From: an uncultured Bacilli bacterium
Lineage (GTDB): Bacteria > Bacillota_I > Bacilli_A > RF39 > UBA660
DNA length: 64,000 nucleotides
NCBI GenBank assembly: GCA_934148535.1
Contig: CAKPDF010000006.1
Coordinates: forward strand, 19,416-83,415
Direction: 5' to 3'
The position numbers and the translations under genes are program-made. Within the stretch, counting starts at the first letter, position 1, and each line of letters opens with the position of its first letter. This document shows positions 26,731-35,453 of the stretch, piece after piece. A model generated the notes under the pieces. The model saw only the letters and a program-made list of their open reading frames with translations, did no database searches and had not been told where the DNA came from.

Positions 26731-26913
26731 ATGGAATTATATAATAAAGAAGAATTAGATACTTTAAAAGATTTTATTGAGCAGGTGGATAAAAAAGGTA
26801 TATTTAAAGATACATTAGAGAGTATTAATAATTGTGTTCAATTATTGGATGATGATAATATTGATGAAGAAAATGATAAGTTAGAAAATAATATTGATGA
26901 TGTGAAAAAATAG
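26731..26913 (+). CDS. Small acidic protein downstream of the phosphoesterase gene
   Basis: 60 residues, MELYNKEELD onward, helical and strongly acidic at its C-terminus (DDDNIDEENDK). It begins 2 bases after the phosphoesterase stop with AAGGAG upstream, so it is probably co-translated and may bind or regulate that protein. No family recognised. Confidence 0.5.
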   Translation: MELYNKEELDTLKDFIEQVDKKGIFKDTLESINNCVQLLDDDNIDEENDKLENNIDDVKK

Positions 26914-26940
26914 AGGAATTTTGTTTCCTCTATTTAAATT
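26912..26940. terminator. Bidirectional terminator
   Basis: AGAGGAA and TTCCTCT arms (7 bp). A TATTTTTTC run follows on the minus strand and ATTTAAATTTTTC on the plus strand. It separates the small acidic gene from the CoA-transferase remnant. Confidence 0.6.
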
Positions 26941-27545
26941 TTTCTTCTAAGTTTAATTTGTCATTAATGAATAAATTTGGATTCATTAATTTTAAGTTTT
27001 CAGATATAATTGGTCTAAATTCCATTTGATTAATTATATCTTTTTCTATGTCTATTCCTGGGGCTACTTCGGTAAGTGTTAATAATCCTTCATCATTTAC
27101 TTTGAATACTGCTCTTTCTGTTATGTATAGTACTTCTTGTTTTATTTTTTAGAATATTTAGAAGCATAAGTTATTTGACTAATTTGTTTTTTAAATTTTT
27201 TAATTTGTCCTTCTTCTAGGATTTTTAGTTTACTTTCTTTAATTTCTACTTTTAATCCTTTAGCAGTAAATGTACCTATGAATATTACTTTTTTACTGCA
27301 TTGAGTTATATTTATAAATCCTCCAGGTCCTGTGGATCTTGAATTTATTTTTGATACATTTACATTACCATATTTATCTGTTTCTGCTAATTCTGAGACT
27401 GCTACATCTATTATTCCTCCATCATATAAATCAAATATGTCACAGGTAGAGTAGAGTGAAATTGGATTTATTGCTGCTCCAAAAAGACTTCCATATACTG
27501 GTACTCTTCCAAATACTCCTGTTTCTATTGATATGTATTTGTTGG
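26930..27545 (-). pseudogene. Remnant of acyl-CoA:acetate CoA-transferase (C-terminal part, frameshifted)
   Basis: Read on the minus strand, the first piece (27545 to 27142) has ETGVFGRVPVYGSLFGAA, NVNVSKI, GPGGFINITQCSKKV and GTFTAKGLKVEI, typical of the C-terminal half of YdiF-type CoA-transferases. After SKK a stop appears, but the shifted frame continues as KQEVLYITERAVFKV, LTEVAPGID and LKLMNPN to a TAG at 26930. So the gene is cut at its 5' side near 27545, lacks its N-terminal half and is frameshifted at an A-run. The 3' end is otherwise complete. It is a decayed fragment, not a functional enzyme. Confidence 0.8.
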
Positions 27546-28023
27546 TGGAGGTGTTAGTCAAGCTGCTATTCAAGCTTTTGTTTGTATTGGTATGGGATGT
27601 GTTTTCTATGTTTTGATTGATAAATTAAAAGATAAGAAATTTTCTAATATGACAAAACTTGTTTTAACAATTGTTAATTTATTCTGCTCTTGTGTAGTTA
27701 TATATCACATGGTTATTGGATCAGGTTTAACATTTGCTACTATTAATGGTTTATGTATAATATTTATATTCTTGACTTTATTAAATCAAGATTATCTTAC
27801 TAAATTCTTAAATACTCCTATTTGGAAATATCCTGGTGAGATGGCATTATATATTTATATGTTACATTATCCTATTATTGGTATGTTACGTAAATCTCTT
27901 AATTTAAGTAATTTACATGAAATTTGTATTATTACTTATTGTATAACAATACTTTTATCTCTTATTCTAATGGTAGTTATGGATTATATAATAACTCCTA
28001 AATTAAATAAGAAAAAGGCATAA
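27532..28023 (+). pseudogene. 5'-truncated acyltransferase (acyltransferase 3-like) C-terminal fragment
   Basis: A frame open from 27532 encodes the last part of a multi-pass membrane protein: VGGGVSQAAIQAF, FCSCVVIYH, TPIWKYPGEMALYIYMLHYPI and a terminal helix with PKLNKKK. The LYIYMLHYPI segment and helix pattern resemble the end of acyltransferase 3 (OafA-like) proteins. Upstream of about 27540 the DNA switches to the CoA-transferase remnant on the other strand, so the 5' part is missing. There is no RBS at the internal ATG 27592. A truncated remnant is the best reading. Confidence 0.6.
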
Positions 28024-28044
28024 TTATAATATTTTGTATGTAAA

Positions 28045-28080
28045 AAAAGAATTCTAGTTTTGTTACTAGGATTCTTTTAT
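28045..28080. terminator. Bidirectional terminator between the acyltransferase remnant and the thioredoxin-like gene
   Basis: AAAGAATTCTAG and CTAGGATTCTTTT arms, with one mismatch, around a loop. T-runs occur on both strands. The minus-strand gene stop lies inside the right arm. Confidence 0.55.
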
Positions 28081-28512
28081 GTATTCATATTTTTTTAAAG
28101 CTTCTATAACATTTGTTTTGGAAGCAGTACCTACTAATCTACTCATTAGGCTTATTTCTTTTCCTTCTTTAAAGAAGAATGTAGTAGGAGTTCCACCGTC
28201 AAAGTTTAGGGTATTTAATATTTCTTTTATTTTATCTTCATCATATTTATCATAATCTAAGTAATATATTGTTACTTTGTTTTTCTTTGTTACTTCTTTT
28301 AGTATTGGTTTATATTCAGCACAATGTGAACAAGTGGTTTGGCTTAATACTAATACAAAGTCTTCTTTTTTATTTATTTTCTTTTCTATATCATTCCAAG
28401 TTATTTCTTTAAGTTCTCCTTTATAGTTTTGATTATTTATTAATAGAAATATTATTATACTTATTAATAATATTATTGCAATTATTAAAATTATATTATT
28501 TTTTTTATTCAT
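28066..28512 (-). CDS. Membrane-anchored thioredoxin-like protein
   Basis: A 148-residue protein with an N-terminal membrane span (about 6-25) and an outward-facing thioredoxin fold. The redox motif CSHC (Cys61, Cys64) follows LVLSQTT, and GGTPTTFFF carries the cis-proline region. It is probably a surface thiol oxidoreductase, reductant or disulfide-handling factor. Its start and promoter lie inside the 136-bp duplication made by the neighbouring insertion sequence, so the first 17 codons and the leader also exist as a second copy at 30551-30602. Confidence 0.85.
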   Translation of the reverse strand: MNKKNNIILIIAIILLISIIIFLLINNQNYKGELKEITWNDIEKKINKKEDFVLVLSQTTCSHCAEYKPILKEVTKKNKVTIYYLDYDKYDEDKIKEILNTLNFDGGTPTTFFFKEGKEISLMSRLVGTASKTNVIEALKKYEYIKES

Positions 28513-28596
28513 TTTTTACACCTCGTATAATATGATAACATTTTTTTTATAAAATTACAAAAAAAACTTTTAATTTCTTAAAAAAAATGTTATTAT
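28461..28596. repeat. Target-site duplication of the IS element, left copy (136 bp)
   Basis: Identical, as read base by base, to 30551-30686 and in the same orientation. It spans the first codons and upstream region of the thioredoxin-like gene and ends exactly where the IS terminal repeat begins. Confidence 0.92.
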
Positions 28597-30550
28597 CCCT
28601 AGTTTGACAGTTATAACATAAAAATTGTCTCTAGATATTGAAAAATCTAGTTTTTTTATCATTTTATACTTGCGTATGTATTCGTGTGTATGGTATAATA
28701 TATTCAGTTAGAAGGTATAAAATGAGATTACATATTAGAACTATAAATAATTATTCGTATTATTCAATTATAAAAGACTATACTAATATAAATGGAAAAA
28801 GGTCAACTAAAATATTTGAAAAACTTGGTAATCAACAACAAGTTGAAAATAGATTTGGTAAGGATAATACAATTGAAAAAATTAAAATATATATAAATGA
28901 ATTAAATTCTAAAGATAAAAGCGAATTAATAAAATTAGAACTTAATTCTGCTAGAAGAATAAATAAAGAAAAAAGAAATTTCAATATTGGATATTTATTC
29001 TTAAAAAAATTATATAATGATTTAAAAATCAAAGATATTTGTAATCAAGTTCAATCTCAATATAAATTTGAATTTGATTTAAATGAAGTTTTATCTTATT
29101 TGGTTTTTGCTAGAATTATTTATCCTTCTTCTAAGTTAGAAACATTTAAACAATGTCAAAATTTTATTGAACAACCTGATTTTAAACTTCATGATGAATA
29201 TAGAGTTTTAAGCTATATAGCTAATAAAATAGACTTTATTCAAGAAAACTTATTTGTTAATAGTAAAAATGTAATCAAAAGAAATTCTAAAGTAATTTAT
29301 TATGATTGTACTAACTATTTTTTTGATATCGATGAAGAAGATGATTTAAGAAAATATGGTATTTCTAAAGAACATAGACCTAATCCAATTGTTGGTATGG
29401 GTTTATTCATGGATGGTGATGGTATTCCTTTATCATTTAATATTTATCCAGGTAATCAAAACGAACAAAAAACTTTAATACCTGAAGAATCTAAAATTAT
29501 AAATAATTTTAAATTAGATAATACTAAAATTATCCTTTGTACCGATGCAGGACTTGCTTCAGATGAAATCAAAAATTATAACATAAAAGATGGTCGTGGT
29601 TTTGTTATTACTCAATCTCTAAAAAGACTAAAGGACGAATATAAAGAAAAAGTATTTGACAAAAAAGAATGGAGACTTCCTGGTGATTTAAAGCATCTTT
29701 ATAATTTAGAAGAAATAGAAAATAATGAAATTTTAAAAGAAAAATATTATGATTCATTATTTTATAAGATTATTGAAACCGAAACTAAATCTGTTAAACA
29801 AGATACTATTGTTACTTTCTGCTTTAAATATTTTGACTATAATAGAAATATTAGAAACAGTCAAATTGAAAGAGCCAAGAAAAATATAAATTCAAACAAT
29901 GTAACTAGAAAAGGCAAAAATCAAAATGATCCTAATAGATTTATTGAAGAAGTAAGTTCCACTTCTGATGGTGTGGTAGCCAATGAGAAAACATATTCAA
30001 TAAATGAAGATTTAATCAAAGAAGAAGAAAAATACGATGGTTATTATGCTTTATCTACTAATCTTATTGGGAATGTTGATGATATATTAAAAATAACTAA
30101 AGGTAGATGGGAAATTGAAGAATCATTTAGAATAATGAAAGCTGATTTTCTAGCTAGACCTGTTAATCTATCTCGTGAAGATAGAATTAAAGCACACTTT
30201 ATGACTTGTTTTATTGCTTTATTGATATATAGAATATTAGAAAAAAAATTAGATTATAAATATACTACGAGGGAAATACTTGATACTTTAAGAAATATGA
30301 ACGTAACCGAGTTAAAAGGAAACGGCTATATTCCATCATATGAAAGAACAGATATAACTGATTTTATACATGAAAAATATAATTTTTACAGTGATACAGA
30401 AATAATAACTTATAAAAAAATCAAAAAAATTTTTAATACAATTTCAAAATAAAAAAACACACGCACTTTTTTTAACAAAATAAAACTCCATTAACCCTTT
30501 AAATATAAGGTATTTGGAGTTTTTTATATTCAACAACTGTCAAAGTCAGG
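28597..30550 (+). mobile_element. IS1634-family insertion sequence, complete, 1954 bp
   Basis: The element is bounded by imperfect inverted repeats: left CCCTAGTTTGACAGTTAT and right (reverse complement) CCTGACTTTGACAGTTGT, sharing a TTTGACAGTT core. It carries one intact transposase gene. Inside the left end a hairpin CTAGAT / ATCTAG followed by seven T residues (28631-28657) could block transcription entering from outside. Another hairpin with an AACTCCA / TGGAGTT stem and T-run (30482-30526) follows the transposase gene. It is flanked by 136-bp direct repeats. IS1634 and IS1549 are known for unusually long, variable target duplications, which agrees. Confidence 0.9.
28722..30452 (+). CDS. 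IS1634-family DDE transposase
   Basis: A 576-residue transposase starting MRLHIRTINNYSYY. The likely catalytic triad is Asp195 in VIYYDCTNYFF, Asp275 in ILCTDAGLAS and Glu466 or 467 in GRWEIEESFRIMK. YEKYDGYYALSTN-like sequence before the last residue and NPIVGMGLFMDGDGIPL after the first are typical for IS4-superfamily, IS1634-type enzymes. ATG 28722 is chosen because the protein family starts there; an upstream in-frame ATG at 28638 adds 28 residues read from the IS end. The frame is intact, so the element may still be active. It is flanked by hairpins inside the element. Confidence 0.9.
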   Translation: MRLHIRTINNYSYYSIIKDYTNINGKRSTKIFEKLGNQQQVENRFGKDNTIEKIKIYINELNSKDKSELIKLELNSARRINKEKRNFNIGYLFLKKLYNDLKIKDICNQVQSQYKFEFDLNEVLSYLVFARIIYPSSKLETFKQCQNFIEQPDFKLHDEYRVLSYIANKIDFIQENLFVNSKNVIKRNSKVIYYDCTNYFFDIDEEDDLRKYGISKEHRPNPIVGMGLFMDGDGIPLSFNIYPGNQNEQKTLIPEESKIINNFKLDNTKIILCTDAGLASDEIKNYNIKDGRGFVITQSLKRLKDEYKEKVFDKKEWRLPGDLKHLYNLEEIENNEILKEKYYDSLFYKIIETETKSVKQDTIVTFCFKYFDYNRNIRNSQIERAKKNINSNNVTRKGKNQNDPNRFIEEVSSTSDGVVANEKTYSINEDLIKEEEKYDGYYALSTNLIGNVDDILKITKGRWEIEESFRIMKADFLARPVNLSREDRIKAHFMTCFIALLIYRILEKKLDYKYTTREILDTLRNMNVTELKGNGYIPSYERTDITDFIHEKYNFYSDTEIITYKKIKKIFNTISK

Positions 30551-30686
30551 TTATTAATAATATTATTGCAATTATTAAAATTATATTATTTTTTTTATTC
30601 ATTTTTTACACCTCGTATAATATGATAACATTTTTTTTATAAAATTACAAAAAAAACTTTTAATTTCTTAAAAAAAATGTTATTAT
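30551..30686. repeat. Target-site duplication of the IS element, right copy (136 bp)
   Basis: Second copy of 28461-28596. It contains a broken duplicate of the first 17 codons of the thioredoxin-like gene (minus strand, ATG at 30602) and its upstream region, including a TATAAT on the plus strand (30616-30621) that could serve the following secretion genes. Confidence 0.92.
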
Positions 30687-30715
30687 TATTATGAGTAAAA
30701 ATAGGAGGTACGCTA

Positions 30716-31381
30716 ATGAAATATAAATATTATTTGTTAATTATTATTACTTTTATGTTATCTCTGATGAATAATGTATATGCAGAAGATTGTGATAGCA
30801 CTGATATTAAAAGACTTAGAGTACTTGCTAATGATGTGGATATTAGTTATGAATATAATGATGATATATATGATAACGATGGTTTTAAAATATATGATAC
30901 ATATAAGATAGTTGTTAGTAATTTGTCTGATGAGTTATATGTAATAGAAAGTAAGACTAATTTAGATTTAAGAAGTTATTCAGTAGTTGATGGTAGTATA
31001 ACTATTGATAGATTATATAGTGGTAAGAAAAATTTTAAAATATATTCTAAAAATTGTAGTAATAAGATGCTTAGAAATTATAGTGTTAATTTGCCAAAAT
31101 TTAATAATTATTTTACTGATCCTAATTGCGAGGGACATGAAAATTTAGATATATGTCAGAAATTTTATGATAGTTCAAATGTTGATTATTATGAATTTAT
31201 GGAAATGATTAATAATAGTGATAATAAAGATGCTGATGATAATAAGTCTAAAGATGAAAATAAATATATTAAATTTATAAAAGATAATTATATTTATATT
31301 TCTATTGGTGGTGGAGTATTAATAATAATTATTATTGTATTAATTATACTAAGGCATAAGAAAAGAGGTGCTTTAGAATGA
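30716..31381 (+). CDS. Exported protein with C-terminal membrane anchor, first gene of the Tad-type cluster
   Basis: A 221-residue protein with a signal peptide ending near VYAED (residue 22) and a C-terminal membrane helix (about 192-214) followed by RHKKR. The outer part is rich in Asp and Asn and has four or more cysteines (e.g. CDSTDI, NCSNK, PNCEG, DICQKF), possibly disulfide-bonded. Function unknown. RBS AGGAGG lies before the ATG, and the next gene overlaps by 4 bases. Position at the head of the cluster suggests a surface partner of the pilus. Confidence 0.6.
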   Translation: MKYKYYLLIIITFMLSLMNNVYAEDCDSTDIKRLRVLANDVDISYEYNDDIYDNDGFKIYDTYKIVVSNLSDELYVIESKTNLDLRSYSVVDGSITIDRLYSGKKNFKIYSKNCSNKMLRNYSVNLPKFNNYFTDPNCEGHENLDICQKFYDSSNVDYYEFMEMINNSDNKDADDNKSKDENKYIKFIKDNYIYISIGGGVLIIIIIVLIILRHKKRGALE

Positions 31382-33618
31382 GAAAAAAAATATTTTTATT
31401 ATTAGTATTTTTAGTTAGTTTTATGGGATTTGGAATAGATGCTAGGGCTGAGGCAGTTGATCATTCACTGAATTATGATATTGAAAAATTTGAACTAAGC
31501 GATAATAATATTTTAACTATTGAAGGATGGGGTTTTATTCATAATTATGATAATTATGGCTATGGTACAGGTGTTGAAAGTTATTATAGTAATAATATTA
31601 ATAGGTCTTTGAATGAATCTGCAGCCTTGCATTTGTATTTTTATTTTAGATCTGGAAATTCTATAGTTGGAAAAAATTTTGATGGCTCTTATGCTGAAGA
31701 AGTTTCTTTTATTGTTGGTTCTGACTTTACTTATGATATGTGTTATAAGGGTAGTGATACTAATCAGTGTGTAGGGAATTCTTATGTTTATAAAAACCTT
31801 AAGTTTAAAATTAATATTGATTTGAATAAATATTTTGGAATTTTTAATTCTGGTTCAAATTATAGTTTGTATCTTTTGGGAAGACTTGGAAATGTTGAAA
31901 AGGAAGTTGAAGTAGCAGTTGCTGAAGGGGTTACTAATAAAACCGCTACTGAAATGTTTGAGATTTCTAAACTTTCTAATAAAATAGATGTTTCTGGTAA
32001 TCATATTATTTTTAGTGGTTCTGATTTTTGGAGGCTTACTTCTAATGATTCTAATTTATTTTATTATGGTAGGCGTGGAAAAACAAAGTCTGGTGATTAT
32101 TACGATTATATACTTTATTATGGTGATACTCTTTGTGTAGATGGTTCTGCACCTAGAAATGGATGGGATTGCTCAACTACAAAATTTGGACCTGGTGATT
32201 ATCTTATTGGGTGTGGTTGGAATTTCGATGGTAAAATCGATAGTCCAAATGGTGATGGTGCACACTATACTACTAGGAAATGTATTCAACCATCATCTAG
32301 TGAATCTGATAATTATAAAATTATTTCTGCAAGATTTGTTAACGTTATTGGCTCTGTTAAAATTAAATTTAAAGGTTCTAGTGATCATGTATGTAATATA
32401 AGTAATGGTACATTGAATGCTTGTACTGGAGGTTCTATTGAGAATAATTGTTCTATGATGACTGTATATGATGATGAAAAAAATATAAGTGCTGTTGTTA
32501 GTATAAAAGAAAGTTCTAATATTACTCCTGGTGAAGATGCTGATTATATTGATAATTATAATAGTTATTTTGGTATTGATTATAGTAAATATAATATTGT
32601 TAAAGGTAAAACATTTCATTATGCTTTAACTTATACTAATACTGCTTCGTGGAGCTTTGTGGAAAAAAATTATGGTAATGTTTTTGAAAGTGATGGAGAT
32701 AAAGTTATAAGAGATAAAATGAAGGATTATTATAAGGAAATTAATAAGGAAGACTTTGCTGCTAAAGTTAGTATTAAAAGTAATGATAGAGAAGAGTTTA
32801 ATGCAGCTGGTATTTGGGATTGTAAAGAAAAAGGAGGAACAAAAAAGGAATTTGCAAGTGGGAGTACTACTTTGATTTGTAAGTATAATTTAAAATATTT
32901 ATATATAGATGGTAATGGTGAGGATACTTATGGTGATATTTTAAAAAATTCTAATGGTGATGAGCTGACTTTAGGAAGAAATTTTTATATTCCTTTATCT
33001 TATGAAAAAGATAAATTTACTTGGGAAGTCAATAGTTCTTCTAGTTTAAATACTGTTAAAGTTAGAACTAATAAAGATGTTAAAACTCCTAATAGTTCTT
33101 TGTTGGCAATTGATATTATAAGTAGTAGTTCTAGTGATGATAATAATCAATGTTCAATTAAAATTATTGATTCTAATGATGTTCCTGATGTTCCTGATGG
33201 TAATTATTCTGGTGATTCTTCTGGTGATTCTTCTGGTGATCCAGGATATAATTTTAACAGTGAATATGTTGATGATAAATTATATGTTTATAGAACTGTT
33301 GATGTTAATAATCCGTTTCCTGATGGATATATTCCTAAAAATTGGAATAATAAAGATTTTATTAAAAGATTAAAATCTTCTTATGATAATTTGCAAAAAC
33401 CGGATTACGAAACTGTTCCTATGACTGCTAAGATAATAAATAGTGTTAGAGAAATAGATACTGTTTATACGAGTTGGGAAGATACAATAACATCTGGTTC
33501 TGATAATTCTGGTAGTAATAATTTTGTTAGTGAGCATACTTACTTTAATACTATTTATAGTGGTAAACATTGCAAATATGGATTATATAATTCTAAATGT
33601 GATGAAAGAGTTTGGTGA
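31378..33618 (+). CDS. Large secreted surface protein of the Tad-type cluster
   Basis: 746 residues with a signal peptide (MRKKIFLLLVFLVSFMGFG, cleavage near ARA-EA). The mature protein is Asn-, Asp- and Ser-rich with scattered cysteines and a small GDSSGDSSGDPGY linker near residue 620. No sorting signal or C-terminal anchor is visible. It may be an adhesin-like subunit or pilus-tip protein; this is inferred from position only. It is coupled to the upstream anchored protein (ATGA overlap), and the next gene starts 6 bases after its stop. Confidence 0.5.
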   Translation: MRKKIFLLLVFLVSFMGFGIDARAEAVDHSLNYDIEKFELSDNNILTIEGWGFIHNYDNYGYGTGVESYYSNNINRSLNESAALHLYFYFRSGNSIVGKNFDGSYAEEVSFIVGSDFTYDMCYKGSDTNQCVGNSYVYKNLKFKINIDLNKYFGIFNSGSNYSLYLLGRLGNVEKEVEVAVAEGVTNKTATEMFEISKLSNKIDVSGNHIIFSGSDFWRLTSNDSNLFYYGRRGKTKSGDYYDYILYYGDTLCVDGSAPRNGWDCSTTKFGPGDYLIGCGWNFDGKIDSPNGDGAHYTTRKCIQPSSSESDNYKIISARFVNVIGSVKIKFKGSSDHVCNISNGTLNACTGGSIENNCSMMTVYDDEKNISAVVSIKESSNITPGEDADYIDNYNSYFGIDYSKYNIVKGKTFHYALTYTNTASWSFVEKNYGNVFESDGDKVIRDKMKDYYKEINKEDFAAKVSIKSNDREEFNAAGIWDCKEKGGTKKEFASGSTTLICKYNLKYLYIDGNGEDTYGDILKNSNGDELTLGRNFYIPLSYEKDKFTWEVNSSSSLNTVKVRTNKDVKTPNSSLLAIDIISSSSSDDNNQCSIKIIDSNDVPDVPDGNYSGDSSGDSSGDPGYNFNSEYVDDKLYVYRTVDVNNPFPDGYIPKNWNNKDFIKRLKSSYDNLQKPDYETVPMTAKIINSVREIDTVYTSWEDTITSGSDNSGSNNFVSEHTYFNTIYSGKHCKYGLYNSKCDERVW

Positions 33619-33624
33619 TATAAA

Positions 33625-34518
33625 TTGAGATATTCTTATGCAGCTGTTTCTATGATTTTTGTAGGAATGTTAGCTTTTGTTATTTTGATGGTTTTTCAGG
33701 ATATTACTGTTAATAATGAGGCTGATTATTATTCTATTAAAGAGGCTATGGAAGCATCTATGGTTGAATCTATTGATAAAAGTTATTATGCTAGGACTGG
33801 TGAGTTAAAAATAGTTGAGCAGAAATTTGTTGCTAATTTTACTAGAAGATTTGCTAATGGTACTATGGGAAATTCAAATAATTATGTTATAGATTTTTAT
33901 GATATTATGGAATCTCCTCCTAAAGCTTCAGTTGTTATTAGAAATAATACTGACTTAATGGTTATTTCTAAGAATTCTACTGATATTGTTAATAGTCTTA
34001 CTAGTATTCTTGAAGCTACAGTTGATAGAAGTTCTTATGATAATAAGGTTTGTAATGGAAATATTAAAACAAATAGTATATCTGTTGATGGTTATTACTC
34101 TAATTTAGCTAAAGGTGATTCTACTTCTTATAGATTGAAAGTTGCTAATGTTAAGAGTATGATAGATAAAGATAATATTTTTAATTTGCGAATTTCTGAA
34201 ATCAAGGATGTAAAAGCAATTAAAGGTTCAGTTGATAAAATTCGTTATGATAATACATATGTATCATATAGAGCTAATGGTAGTTGGAATTCTGTTCCAA
34301 CTGGTAAGCAAAAAAAAACTGGATATGAAGAAAATAATTGTTACGTTTCAAATGTTGAAGTTAGAATTAAGGATGCTACAGGTCAAGAAAATGATGGATA
34401 TCCTGTTGTTGGTGTTAAAACATTAACGACTGATGTTAGTGTAAGTGGTTGTAATGATTCAAATAGGGCTACATTGATTAATTATACTGTTGTTTGGAAA
34501 TATGATTATTGTGGTTGA
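33625..34518 (+). CDS. Pilin-like anchored protein of the Tad-type cluster
   Basis: 297 residues. A short MRYSYAAVS leader is followed by a strong hydrophobic helix (about 7-26) and then an outer domain with three cysteines. This is the layout of TadE/TadF minor pilins or pseudopilins, but a clear prepilin cleavage site is not obvious. The TTG start at 33625 follows GGTGAT at a normal distance. Its neighbours are the surface protein upstream and CpaB downstream. Function is inferred from architecture and context. Confidence 0.5.
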   Translation: MRYSYAAVSMIFVGMLAFVILMVFQDITVNNEADYYSIKEAMEASMVESIDKSYYARTGELKIVEQKFVANFTRRFANGTMGNSNNYVIDFYDIMESPPKASVVIRNNTDLMVISKNSTDIVNSLTSILEATVDRSSYDNKVCNGNIKTNSISVDGYYSNLAKGDSTSYRLKVANVKSMIDKDNIFNLRISEIKDVKAIKGSVDKIRYDNTYVSYRANGSWNSVPTGKQKKTGYEENNCYVSNVEVRIKDATGQENDGYPVVGVKTLTTDVSVSGCNDSNRATLINYTVVWKYDYCG

Positions 34519-34551
34519 TAAATATTTTAAAGGTAAAAAGGAGGAATTAAA

Positions 34552-35442
34552 ATGAATAGTTTATCAAGTTCTATGAAAAAGTTTTTTGGTAACAAGAATA
34601 CTGTTACTATATTAGGGGTGATTTTGTGTGTTGCTGTTTTGTATATTGGTTATGATTATAGAATAAACCAAAAGGTAACTTTAACTAGAGTGCCATATGC
34701 TAAAGAAACTATTCAACCTAAAACAAAGATTACTAGTGATATGGTTGGATATATGAATGTACCAAGTTCTTTCTTGGTAGGTAGTTATTATAAGAGTGCT
34801 GATGATATTATTGGTAAGTATTCTAATTATAATACTATGATTGCAGAGGGAAGTATATTTTATACTGATTTGGTTGTTGATTCAAAGTATATACCAGATG
34901 AAATGTTTGGTAATGTAGAAAAGGGTTCTACTATTGTTAATTATAGGGTTAATATGGATAGTACATATGCTAATAGTATGATGCCGGATGATTATATTAA
35001 TATTTATTTTAAAGCAAATGATGATGATGGAAATATTATGTTTGGTAAATTTATTAGTAATGTAAGAATTTTAAGTGTTAAGGATAGTTCAGGTAGAAAT
35101 GTATTTGAAAATACGGAAGAGGCTAGAACACCTGCTTATATGATGTTTGCTTTACCAGAAGATATGCATTTGTTATTTAGAAAGGCTATATATTTAGCTA
35201 ATCAATATGGAGTTGAATTAATATTAGTTCCAAATACTGTTATTCTTGATGAAAAAAATGCTGATGTTTTTGTTAGCAGTGAAGATATTAAAAACTTTAT
35301 TGAGGAAAAAACTACTATGGTGTCTGTTGATGAAATTTTATCTAGTACTAAAGATACTGCTGATACAACTGATACTACTAGTGATACTAATGACAATTCA
35401 AATTCTAATACAAGTGGAACTTCTAAAGCAAATAATAGATAG
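34552..35442 (+). CDS. cpaB: CpaB/RcpC-like pilus assembly protein (SAF domain)
   Basis: 296 residues with an N-terminal membrane helix (about 17-36). A SAF-type region follows, VPYAKETIQPKTKITSDMVGYMNVP, leading into DDIIGKYSNYNTMIAEGSIFYTDLV; this is the pattern of CpaB/RcpC, here split for brevity. A C-terminal Thr/Asp/Ser-rich tail follows. In Tad systems CpaB is a periplasmic or extracytoplasmic assembly factor; in a single-membrane cell it would sit on the outer face. RBS AAGGAGG precedes the ATG, and cpaF follows 11 bases later. Confidence 0.75.
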   Translation: MNSLSSSMKKFFGNKNTVTILGVILCVAVLYIGYDYRINQKVTLTRVPYAKETIQPKTKITSDMVGYMNVPSSFLVGSYYKSADDIIGKYSNYNTMIAEGSIFYTDLVVDSKYIPDEMFGNVEKGSTIVNYRVNMDSTYANSMMPDDYINIYFKANDDDGNIMFGKFISNVRILSVKDSSGRNVFENTEEARTPAYMMFALPEDMHLLFRKAIYLANQYGVELILVPNTVILDEKNADVFVSSEDIKNFIEEKTTMVSVDEILSSTKDTADTTDTTSDTNDNSNSNTSGTSKANNR

Positions 35443-35453
35443 GGTGTGATACA

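Noticed and set aside
27592..28023. Intact acyltransferase starting at ATG 27592
   Set aside because: The frame is open upstream to the junction, there is no RBS, and only the last membrane helices of the family are present.
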